Under the pieces are notes generated by a model. The model searched no databases, had not been told where the DNA came from, and saw only the letters and a list, made by a program, of their open reading frames with translations. Below are positions 8,225-14,857 of a DNA stretch of 19,937 bases, in pieces. Origin of the DNA: JAHHLP01 sp041609895 (GTDB lineage: Bacteria; Bacteroidota; Rhodothermia; Rhodothermales; JABDKH01). Position 1 is the first letter of the stretch; the number at the start of each line of letters is the position of its first letter. Location: contig JBFIPX010000048.1 of assembly GCA_041609895.1 (NCBI GenBank), positions 1-19,937 on the forward strand, read 5' to 3'. A program made the position numbers and the translations under genes.

Positions 8225-9409
8225 ATGGGTAAAGTTGCTGTGATAGCGCTGGTCGCTTTCAGTATCTCCGGCGCCTACTACACCCTCGATCGCAATCAGC
8301 GAACCCTCGATACGGAAGCTCGCATTTCGGATCATCAGTACGAGGTGCTGGCCCGTGAGGCGGCGTTGACCGGATTCTCGCTAGCCCGCCAACGGCTGGC
8401 CGACTCCTACACCAGCTTTGAGGCGTCCGGCGAATCGCAGTCCGGAGAGTATGATGTCTCGATCACGGTCTCGGGCGATCTGGCAAAGGTGACCAGTATC
8501 GGTACGGTGATGGGTACTGATGGTCTTCCGCTTTCCTACACGATCCTTGCAGAATTTGATGGCGCTACCGGCGTTCAGTATCAGCCGGAGGCACCGGAGT
8601 TCCTGCAATACGCGCTCATTTCGGAGCAGAGCATCAACCTGGGTGGAAGCGTATCATCGCATGTTTTTCTGGAGGGGGAAGAGGGCAGCGAACTGAACGC
8701 GAATATTCACACGAACGCGGATCTCAGCATCAACGGCAACCGCGTCCGCGTCGAGGGCTACGGAACGTTCTACGGCACGGTTTCGGCCTCGCCGGCCAGA
8801 GCGCTGGATACGTCTTTCGATCCCAACTATGAGCCGATCGAGGGACCCAGCGTGTATCAGGTCGACGACAAGGTCGAGCTGCCAAATTATGACGCAACAG
8901 CGTACGTGAACCAGGTGCTGGCAAATGGCTTCAACGTCATCGAGCATACCGGAGATTTCTCGCTGAGCGGCACCTACGATTATGGTCCGCGCGACAACCC
9001 CACGGTCATTCATATTACGGGTGACCTTGTGACTGCAGGGTCGAGTCAGATTAACGGGTATGTCATGTATATGGTCGACGGAAACGTTTCGCTCAACGGC
9101 AACCTCGAAGCTGGCAACACTGGCTACGGCGGCCCGGATGAAAGTTCCGTCGCGATCTACGCGGGTGGAACAGTAGGAATCGAGGGCACCGTTGAAATCG
9201 CGGCACAAATTTATTCGGATGGTGGCCTGGAGGTCGGAGTAGATCTAGGTGGAAACGCTACGATCTACGGCGGGCTTTCTACGTTCGGCGAGGCCAGTAT
9301 CCAGGGAACCCCGCAGATATACTACCGAACGCCGTCTGCGGCGCTGGCCATCAACTGGCAGGAGGTCGAAACGACGGCAACCCACCTCGCATCCTATAGT
9401 GAATGGTAG
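8225..9409 (+). CDS. PilX-like leaderless pilin with beta-helix domain, paralogue 2
   Basis: A 394-residue, cysteine-free paralogue of 5543-6739. The start is well supported: AGGAG lies 9 nt upstream and an in-frame TGA 18 nt upstream. MGK is followed by a hydrophobic helix (4-20), then the signature helix QYEVLAREAALTGFSLARQ (39-57). The beta-helix part carries NANIHTN (158-164), SGTYDYGPRDNPTVIHITGD, NGYVMYMVDGNVSLNGN and the C-terminal GTPQIYYRTPSAALAINWQ. It is the last gene of the PilV-PilW-PilX-like operon started at 6857. A terminator starts about 50 nt beyond the stop. The likely role is an exposed tip or minor subunit. Adhesin function is plausible but not shown. Confidence 0.78.
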   Translation: MGKVAVIALVAFSISGAYYTLDRNQRTLDTEARISDHQYEVLAREAALTGFSLARQRLADSYTSFEASGESQSGEYDVSITVSGDLAKVTSIGTVMGTDGLPLSYTILAEFDGATGVQYQPEAPEFLQYALISEQSINLGGSVSSHVFLEGEEGSELNANIHTNADLSINGNRVRVEGYGTFYGTVSASPARALDTSFDPNYEPIEGPSVYQVDDKVELPNYDATAYVNQVLANGFNVIEHTGDFSLSGTYDYGPRDNPTVIHITGDLVTAGSSQINGYVMYMVDGNVSLNGNLEAGNTGYGGPDESSVAIYAGGTVGIEGTVEIAAQIYSDGGLEVGVDLGGNATIYGGLSTFGEASIQGTPQIYYRTPSAALAINWQEVETTATHLASYSEW

Positions 9410-9458
9410 TGCGTAGATCACAGCTCTCCTCACAAGGGCTGGTGAACAACCGGAAGCG

Positions 9459-9492
9459 GGGACCTCGAGCGATTGAGGTCCCTTCTTCTTTT
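9459..9492 (+). terminator. Rho-independent terminator
   Basis: GGGACCTC (9459-9466) pairs perfectly with GAGGTCCC (9475-9482), an 8-nt loop, followed by TTCTTCTTTT. It ends the 6965-9409 operon just ahead of the candidate promoter at 9509. Confidence 0.85.
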
Positions 9493-9508
9493 GGTCACAC
9501 TTGCCGTT

Positions 9509-9535
9509 TGAATCTCGCGAGCAATCCGTCGATAC
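9509..9535 (+). promoter_or_regulatory. Degenerate sigma-28-type promoter
   Basis: TGAA (9509-9512), 15 nt, then GTCGATAC (9528-9535). The bases before the -10 (GCAATCC) resemble those before the 6876 and 11846 elements (GCAATC, CCAATC), supporting common origin. Two mismatches to GCCGATAA and one to TAAA make it weaker. It would give a leader of about 45 nt for the gene at 9587. Confidence 0.45.
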
Positions 9536-9586
9536 ATGAGGCGGAGTAGTACACGCGAACTTGTTGTCCTAACGGGCTTGGTCGAT

Positions 9587-10000
9587 ATGGCGAAGTCGCT
9601 TCTGATTGCTGTTCTCACGTTTGTGTGTTTGGGTGTCTACTATAAGAACGAGTCGCCCGAATCCGCGGAGCCTCAGGTAGAGCTTCGGGTGGTTGAAGAT
9701 CCTCTTCAGTCCGCGCGAAGTGCTGCTCTTGCTGGCCTGAATGTCGCCAAGGAAGGGCTCACCCAATCGTGGCGAAGCCGTTTGTTTGCGGGCAGGCACC
9801 GGGGTGCTAAGTATAACGCGGCGGCAACGGTAAGGGACGAGCGTGCGCGCATCGAGTCGATCGGTCGTGCCTTTGGGAATTCAAGCACTTCCGAAACGTA
9901 TCGGCTTCGGGTAGAGGTGTACCGGAGTAGACGCGAGGGGGGAGGTAGAGGCGAAGGCCCAGACTACAGCTATCGTATTCGGCCCGCGTCCACGCCATAG
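9587..10000 (+). CDS. Short PilX-like paralogue lacking the beta-helix domain
   Basis: A 137-residue protein aligned with only the first third of the beta-helix paralogues: MAKSLLIAVLTFVCLGVYY, then AALAGLNVAKEGLTQSW, matching AALAGINVAKQKLSETW of the 10421 product, and a strand region with ARIESIG. It ends after an Arg/Gly-rich tail (RSRREGGGRGEG) exactly where the others enter the beta-helix. A start at 9536 would add 17 residues. 9587 is preferred because the family always begins with M-[GA]-K and the hydrophobic helix. I see no beta-helix-like translation in the 400 nt downstream, so this is a deletion or a natural short form rather than a simple frameshift. It could be a functional capping subunit or a decaying copy. 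Confidence 0.65.
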   Translation: MAKSLLIAVLTFVCLGVYYKNESPESAEPQVELRVVEDPLQSARSAALAGLNVAKEGLTQSWRSRLFAGRHRGAKYNAAATVRDERARIESIGRAFGNSSTSETYRLRVEVYRSRREGGGRGEGPDYSYRIRPASTP

Positions 10001-10107
10001 CCCGGTCGATTCCTTGCCGGACCGAGCCTGGGACGCAGTTTCGCCCCGCGTTCCCGTGTTCGGGAGGCTTGACAGGCGTTACGATACTGTGAAGTCGGCC
10101 AGTACGC

Positions 10108-10134
10108 TTAGAGAAGTTCGCGAACGTCCGATAC
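10108..10134 (+). promoter_or_regulatory. Weak sigma-28-like site
   Basis: TTAG (10108-10111), 15 nt, TCCGATAC (10127-10134). Spacing fits the series, but the first base of the -10 and the last of the -35 deviate. It may be a secondary promoter or chance. Confidence 0.25.
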
Positions 10135-10198
10135 TGACCTCGAGCGTCCGACAATGGTGCCCCATGTCGCTTCGCCGAATCTTCACAATTGTTTCCCT

Positions 10199-10225
10199 TA
10201 AGCTCATGCCTCGCCCCGCCGATAC
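10199..10225 (+). promoter_or_regulatory. Sigma-28-type promoter
   Basis: TAAG (10199-10202), 15 nt, GCCGATAC (10218-10225), matching TAAA-N15-GCCGATAA with two deviations. The next gene on the strand is the single-gene cassette at 10421. Confidence 0.6.
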
Positions 10226-10420
10226 GGAGATTAACAAATGTGCACGGTCAGCATGCGCGCACTTCAGCATGTTGGCCCGCGTACACGCAGGCAGCTGTCT
10301 CGGCAAGCTGCAACGGACTCGAGAGCCTGCGTTGCACGTTAAGAAGTCCACATCTACGCGGGCGTGGCTTTTCAGGGATGACCTGCGCTACATAGCGCAT
10401 TAGACCAACCAGGTGTCATC

Positions 10421-11584
10421 ATGGGAAAAGCCTTAGCTATTGCCGCAGTTACTTTCATCGCCCTCGGCACGTATTACAACGGCGTACGAAGCTCCTCCGA
10501 ATTGGATACTCGTCGACGTGTCTCCAACAACCAGTATGAGGCCATTTCGCGCGGCGCTGCGCTAGCCGGCATCAATGTGGCCAAACAGAAGCTTTCCGAG
10601 ACATGGAACGCAGGCGTCCAACGGGGAAATCATCAGGGTGGATCGTACGCCGTTCAGTCGAAAGTCAACCAGAATCGCGCTGAGATAGCCTCAGTGGGAA
10701 CGATTCGCAACGCAGGCAGGCACTCGGAAAACTACGCCGTCAATGTCCTGCTGGAGCGCCGGCTCAAAATTCCACCGGAACCTCCCGTGTGGATGCAGTA
10801 TGCGATTGCGACCGATAGTGACATCACGCTGTCCGGAAGCGCCACAGTGTCGATCAGCGTCACCGGGGAAGCGGGCGCGGAACTGAATGCCAATATCCAC
10901 ACGAACGGCAACTTATCAGTCAATGGCTCAAACATATTTGTGGAGGGCTTCGGTTCTTATGCAGGCACTTCGTCTGGAACGCACCTGGAGAGTTCATTCG
11001 CGCCCAACTACAACCCTGCGGGCCTCCCAGGTGTAACCGCGGCTGATCCCGTACCGATTCCGAATTTTTCCGACGTCGACTATGCCAACTTTGCTGGTCC
11101 TGACGGGCAATCCTATGTCGATAACACCTCGACCGGGGTCGTCGAACTGAGTGGAAGTTATAATTTCGGCGGTACGCGTGAGGATCCTTACGTCTGGCAT
11201 ATCTCCGGCGACCTCAGGGTGACGGGCGATGTAGTGATAGACGGTTATACGATCTTTGTAGTCGACGGCAAGACAAAGATTAATGGCAACCTGGCCGTTG
11301 GCGATTCGGGCTATACGGGTGGCACCGAAAGCAGTATTGCGGTCTACACGAGCGGAAACGCCGAGTTTGGCGGAAGTTCGACCATAGAGGCGCAGATGTT
11401 TGTCGGCGGCAACTCGGTGTTTGCGAAGGGAACGCCAACCGTTACTGGCAATATTGTAACAAACGGTGAGGTGATGCTGAGCGGTACTCCGGACATCAAC
11501 TACCGACCTGCATCTGCGGCACTGACGCAGTTCTGGCAGACATTTGAGTACTCTCACCACATTATCGGCTACCACGAGCAGTAG
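10421..11584 (+). CDS. PilX-like leaderless pilin with beta-helix domain, paralogue 3
   Basis: A 387-residue, cysteine-free paralogue. MGKALAIAAVTF starts the hydrophobic helix, followed by QYEAISRGAALAGINVAKQ (about 39-57), the strand linker, and a beta-helix with NANIHTNG (156-163), LSGSYNFGGTREDPYVWHI, DGYTIFVVDG, and the C-terminal GTPDINYRPASAALTQFWQ. AGGTG lies about 6 nt before the ATG. No V- or W-like partner gene accompanies it. It is a lone cassette between the promoter at 10199 and a strong terminator at 11622. It presumably shares partners encoded at 4997-8155, or substitutes for paralogues 1 and 2 in the same structure. Confidence 0.78.
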   Translation: MGKALAIAAVTFIALGTYYNGVRSSSELDTRRRVSNNQYEAISRGAALAGINVAKQKLSETWNAGVQRGNHQGGSYAVQSKVNQNRAEIASVGTIRNAGRHSENYAVNVLLERRLKIPPEPPVWMQYAIATDSDITLSGSATVSISVTGEAGAELNANIHTNGNLSVNGSNIFVEGFGSYAGTSSGTHLESSFAPNYNPAGLPGVTAADPVPIPNFSDVDYANFAGPDGQSYVDNTSTGVVELSGSYNFGGTREDPYVWHISGDLRVTGDVVIDGYTIFVVDGKTKINGNLAVGDSGYTGGTESSIAVYTSGNAEFGGSSTIEAQMFVGGNSVFAKGTPTVTGNIVTNGEVMLSGTPDINYRPASAALTQFWQTFEYSHHIIGYHEQ

Positions 11585-11621
11585 ACGATCTTCGAACCCA
11601 TGGCGCACACTCCTGCGCTTG

Positions 11622-11667
11622 AGGGGTGTCTTCGGAAGGGCGAGCCGAAGACACCCCTTTCTATTTT
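11622..11667 (+). terminator. Strong rho-independent terminator
   Basis: The 14-bp arms AGGGGTGTCTTCGG (11622-11635) and CCGAAGACACCCCT (11645-11658) are perfect complements with a 9-nt loop, followed by TTCTATTTT. It is the longest stem in the window and closes the 10421 cassette. Confidence 0.92.
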
Positions 11668-11826
11668 GGCCGGAAGGGGAGTACAGTACAGGACGATTGC
11701 CTCTGCCCACGTCCTTGGCATCACCCTCGGAGACAGAGAAGGATTTGGGTCCGGAATGAGCTAATGCCAAAGGCCTTTCTTGAGGGCCGAAGCGCGGGCG
11801 GGTCACTACCCAACGCGCGTCCGATT

Positions 11827-11853
11827 TAAATCGCGGCCGCCAATCGCCGATAG
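11827..11853 (+). promoter_or_regulatory. Sigma-28-type promoter
   Basis: TAAA (11827-11830), 15 nt, GCCGATAG (11846-11853). The -35 core and spacer length are exact and the -10 differs only in its last base. The preceding CCAATC matches the context of the 6876 site. Confidence 0.7.
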
Positions 11854-11996
11854 TCCCTGAAGCACTTCGTTAGGCGGCATGCTCTCTCTTCTCCGCCATC
11901 GTGCGTTTCAATACAGACTCTTCTTTTGAACGCAGTTGCGCTTCGGAAAGCAGTACTGATCATCCGGTATTTTGCGCGACGTAACCAAGGTGATCC

Positions 11997-13160
11997 ATGG
12001 GAAAGGCTACCCTTCTCGTCCTGGCCGCATTCACAGTATCAACAACTCTCTACAACGGTAATAGTCAGCAAACCCGCCTCCGATCCTCGGAGAGAGTTTC
12101 CAATCATCAGTACGAGGCCCTGGCTCGCGGGGCCGCACTCAACGGGTTGAACCTCGCCAAGCAATCGTTAGCCGAATCGTTTACCTCAGCCGATATGGAT
12201 GGATCGTTTGACCACGCTCACTACGCGGTCGACATTGCCGTTTCGGGCAATCGTGCCCGAGTGACCTCGTCGGGCGCCATCAGCAACGCTTCCGATGACG
12301 ACCAGACCTACACCGTGGCTGCAGAGTTTATCGCGCAATCCGGTTCGCTTCCTTCCGCTCCACGATTCATGCGCTATGCACTCGTATCCGACATGTCCCT
12401 GAACCTGGGCGGGTCCATAACGACCGAGGTCTTTGTCCGCGGTGAAGAAGGTCGGGAGATGAACGCGAACATGCACACGAACGGCAGCCTGCATATCGAC
12501 GGTAACAAAGTATTCGTCGAAGGCTACGGGACCTACATGGACAACGCTTCTTCCAATCCGGCCAAGTCGCTTCAGAGGGCGTTTCAGCCCAATTACGTTT
12601 CGAAAGAAGGCGACACGGCCTATCGTGTAGACGTGCCGGTGGAGATTCCTGAATTTGACGGCTTTGCGTGGGTGTCGCAGCTGGAGGCGAATGGCGTCGA
12701 AGTCGTCGAGATACCGGGCGACTTCATCCTGGACGGCGCACACGATTTCGGGGATCGGGAGTCGCCTACAGTCTACTACGTTCTTGGAAACGTTTACGGG
12801 TCGGGCTTGGCCACGATCAACGGCTACGGGATGATTGCGGTAGATGGGAATATTGTCCTTACCGGGGACGTGGAGATTGGGGATAGCGGGTACACCGGCC
12901 CCGACGAGAGTTCCTTCGCCATGTATGCTTCGGGCGATATCGAAGTGCTCGGCAACGTGGACGTTTCCGCTCAGATCTACGCTGCTGGCGACGTTACGCT
13001 GGATGGTAACCCTACGATCTACGGGAGTGTGGCCACTCTGGGTAGTGCGAACCTGCTAGGCAACCCCAAGATTTTCTACCGCTCACCGTCGCCGGGACTT
13101 TCCCAGAATTGGCAGCAGCGTGAGCAGTCGCTACGCCTTAATGGTTACAACGAAAGATAA
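11997..13160 (+). CDS. PilX-like leaderless pilin with beta-helix domain, paralogue 4
   Basis: A 387-residue, cysteine-free paralogue with the same architecture: hydrophobic helix at 4-20, QYEALARGAALNGLNLAKQ in the following helix, NANMHTNG at 156-163 (the same position as in paralogue 3), beta-helix repeats such as NGYGMIAVDGNIVLTGD, and the C-terminal GNPKIFYRSPSPGLSQNWQ. AAGGTGA sits 4-5 nt before the ATG, and that same sequence provides an in-frame TGA two codons upstream, so no leader is possible. It is a single-gene cassette between promoter 11827 and terminator 13206. Its role is inferred from family: a minor or exposed filament subunit. Confidence 0.78.
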   Translation: MGKATLLVLAAFTVSTTLYNGNSQQTRLRSSERVSNHQYEALARGAALNGLNLAKQSLAESFTSADMDGSFDHAHYAVDIAVSGNRARVTSSGAISNASDDDQTYTVAAEFIAQSGSLPSAPRFMRYALVSDMSLNLGGSITTEVFVRGEEGREMNANMHTNGSLHIDGNKVFVEGYGTYMDNASSNPAKSLQRAFQPNYVSKEGDTAYRVDVPVEIPEFDGFAWVSQLEANGVEVVEIPGDFILDGAHDFGDRESPTVYYVLGNVYGSGLATINGYGMIAVDGNIVLTGDVEIGDSGYTGPDESSFAMYASGDIEVLGNVDVSAQIYAAGDVTLDGNPTIYGSVATLGSANLLGNPKIFYRSPSPGLSQNWQQREQSLRLNGYNER

Positions 13161-13205
13161 GAGTATCGCCGGCCTCGTAAGCCGCGCCTGACTGCTGACT
13201 AGTGG

Positions 13206-13242
13206 TAGCCCCTTGCTCTTGGTCGCAGGGGGCTATCTGTTT
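13206..13242 (+). terminator. Rho-independent terminator
   Basis: TAGCCCCTTGC (13206-13216) pairs with GCAGGGGGCTA (13225-13235) with one G-T pair and an 8-nt loop, followed by TCTGTTT. It ends the 11997 cassette. Confidence 0.8.
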
Positions 13243-13270
13243 GCAGTTCCTGCCCGCGTTGCGTCCATCT

Positions 13271-13297
13271 TAACATTGCGTTCACAATTGCCGATAC
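13271..13297 (+). promoter_or_regulatory. Sigma-28-type promoter
   Basis: TAAC (13271-13274), 15 nt, GCCGATAC (13290-13297). It is placed 36 nt after a terminator tail and about 145 nt before the next ATG, like the equivalent site of the previous cassette. Confidence 0.65.
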
Positions 13298-13441
13298 CCG
13301 TATTGGCAAATCATTACGGCAATCACGCAACTCATGCCGATCAAAGCCAGAAAACTGCAATCTCCTTTAAACCGCGTTGCTCACGGTAGAGACAAGTAAT
13401 GAGCCAGGCGAGCCGGACGCGACCAAGACAGACGTACTACA

Positions 13442-14578
13442 ATGGGTAAGGCAGCACTAATTGCGGTCGCAGCATTCGCTGTAATCAGCACCATGTATAC
13501 AGGCAACACCAAGAAGGGCCTTCTCAAGGCCTCTGAAAGAGTTGCCAACCATCAGTATGACACGTTGGCGCGCAGCGCGGCGGTCAACGGCTTCAATCTT
13601 GCCAAGCAGGCGCTTGCAGAGTCCTTCGCGGCCAGCCGGCTCGAGGGTAAGTTTGATCGTGCCGCCTACAACGTGTCGATCTCCGTTTCCGGCGATCTCG
13701 CAACGGTTGTATCGACGGGGACCATCCCCAACGCGTCGAGTGATGAAAGTGCGTACCGCATCCGGGCCGAGTTTCGACGGCGAGCCGAGGCTCCAACCAT
13801 GGCTGACAGCGCTCCGGACTTTATGTCCTACGCTGTGCTCACGGAAGACGACCTTAGTATCAGTGGTAATGCCGGGGCAGCCAGCTCATACGCGGACGCA
13901 TCAATGGATGCGAACTTTCACACGAACGGCAAACTGACGGTGGACGGAAAAGGAACGAAGCGCATCGCGGGTCAGGGGACATATGTGGATGGAATCAAAG
14001 GGAAGCACGCAGATACGAAGTTTGACCCCGTCGGCGGCGGCAAAGCGACCGCTTCAGGCTCCATCATAGACCTGCCCGACTTCAGAATTGACGAGTACCT
14101 CGAACTCGCTCAGCCAGGTTATTCAGCCGAGTCGACGACTCTGACCGGCACCTACGCACCTGGCGGTACTCGCGATAAACCGTTCGTCTATCACGTTGAT
14201 GGGGACTTGACGGTTGGCGACCTCACCGTAGACGGCTACGTGATGTTTCTCGTCGAGGGTGACATCACGTTTACGGGTAATGCTCGTGTAGGCAGCAGTG
14301 GGTATGGCGAGTCGGACGAGTCCAGCATTGCCTTTTACAGTGCGGATGAGATCACGATGAATGGCAACACCGAGGTGTGGGGCCAGCTCTACAGTGCGGG
14401 CGACTTCACGATCGGCGGCACCGCTGATGTCTATGGTTCGATAACCTCCGGCGGCAAATTGAGTCTGAAGGGAGACCCGACTTTTCACTATCGCGAAGCC
14501 TCAGCGGCCTTGACTACGATTTGGAACGGGAACCCGGGAGGGTACCGGATACGGATGATATCCTTCTTTGAAAGATAG
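13442..14578 (+). CDS. PilX-like leaderless pilin with beta-helix domain, paralogue 5
   Basis: A 378-residue, cysteine-free paralogue. The N-terminal 60 residues are nearly interchangeable with paralogue 4 (MGKAALIAVAAF, NHQYDTLARSAAVNGFNLAKQ, ALAESF), while the beta-helix is the most diverged: the NANIHTN element is NFHTNG (158-163) and the middle section is shorter with Lys/Gly-rich turns. GGTRDKPFVYHVDGDL and GDPTFHYREASAALTTIWN keep the family landmarks. No Shine-Dalgarno motif is evident, and no alternative upstream start is available. It is a single-gene cassette between promoter 13271 and terminator 14601. The contrast of conserved stalk and divergent beta-helix suggests that the exposed part differs among interchangeable subunits. 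Confidence 0.78.
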   Translation: MGKAALIAVAAFAVISTMYTGNTKKGLLKASERVANHQYDTLARSAAVNGFNLAKQALAESFAASRLEGKFDRAAYNVSISVSGDLATVVSTGTIPNASSDESAYRIRAEFRRRAEAPTMADSAPDFMSYAVLTEDDLSISGNAGAASSYADASMDANFHTNGKLTVDGKGTKRIAGQGTYVDGIKGKHADTKFDPVGGGKATASGSIIDLPDFRIDEYLELAQPGYSAESTTLTGTYAPGGTRDKPFVYHVDGDLTVGDLTVDGYVMFLVEGDITFTGNARVGSSGYGESDESSIAFYSADEITMNGNTEVWGQLYSAGDFTIGGTADVYGSITSGGKLSLKGDPTFHYREASAALTTIWNGNPGGYRIRMISFFER

Positions 14579-14600
14579 TCCGTCAGACGTATTCACTTCG

Positions 14601-14633
14601 AAAGGCGGCTCCACATCCTGGGGCCGCCTTTTT
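14601..14633 (+). terminator. Rho-independent terminator
   Basis: AAAGGCGGCTCC (14601-14612) pairs with GGGGCCGCCTTT (14620-14631) with one G-T pair and a 7-nt loop, and the T run is TTTTT (14629-14633). It closes the last beta-helix cassette. Confidence 0.88.
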
Positions 14634-14715
14634 GTCATTCGGGAGATTTCGCAAGGTCTCTTGACGGAGGTTTCGTGGCCCTGTCCAATCGGCTCAAATC
14701 CGGTCTCACTGTTGC

Positions 14716-14742
14716 TTAAGGCACCCTTGTTACGGTCGATAC
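14716..14742 (+). promoter_or_regulatory. Sigma-28-like promoter of the ATPase/alignment-complex operon
   Basis: TTAA (14716-14719), 15 nt, GTCGATAC (14735-14742). The -10 carries one internal mismatch (GTCG for GCCG). The position, between a terminator and the first gene of an operon with a leader near 110 nt, fits the pattern of the other units. Confidence 0.5.
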
Positions 14743-14857
14743 GAAAATGGGACTCCACCGGTCCTCGCGAAGTCGTGAATCGGTAGTAGATCACCCTTTC
14801 TTGCATCCTGTTGCGCGACGCGTATCCACCAAGAGCTAACAAGCCACGCCCTAATCG

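Larger units (their letters stand above)
10001..10420 (+). other. 420-nt intergenic region with candidate promoters
   Basis: No supported gene. The open frame at 10014-10403 shows no family motif, and its translation does not resemble the beta-helix domain missing from the preceding gene. The region holds a good sigma-28-type promoter (10199-10225) and a weaker one (10108-10134). Two poor dyads just after the stop (10003-10024 and 10030-10055) lack T tracts, so the preceding gene may have no intrinsic terminator. The transcript from 10199 would have a leader near 190 nt, the longest of the series. Confidence 0.55.
11585..11996 (+). other. 412-nt intergenic region: terminator, promoter, leader
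   Basis: No supported gene. It contains the terminator at 11622-11667 and the sigma-28-type promoter at 11827-11853. Between them (11668-11826) nothing is recognisable. The stretch 11860-11996 would be an untranslated leader of about 135 nt, similar in length to that of the next cassette. Confidence 0.65.

Noticed and set aside
10003..10055. Possible terminator after the stalk-only gene
   Set aside because: Stems are short or bulged, and no T tract follows.
10014..10403. 129-codon open frame between two pilin units
   Set aside because: It spans the sigma-28-type promoter and shows no similarity to the family or to a missing beta-helix.
9587..10420. Frameshift explaining the short paralogue
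   Set aside because: None of the downstream translation I read resembles beta-helix repeats, so a single indel would not restore the domain.
10994..11806. Long antisense open frames, including this one (270 codons) and those at 6092-6820 and 15344-16147
   Set aside because: They are shadows of GC-rich plus-strand genes. The minus-strand frames cross terminators and lack starts with ribosome sites or recognisable domains.
14661..14690. TTGACG with a 17-nt spacer as a sigma-70 promoter
   Set aside because: The matching -10 is TCCAAT, too poor, and a better-fitting element exists at 14716.
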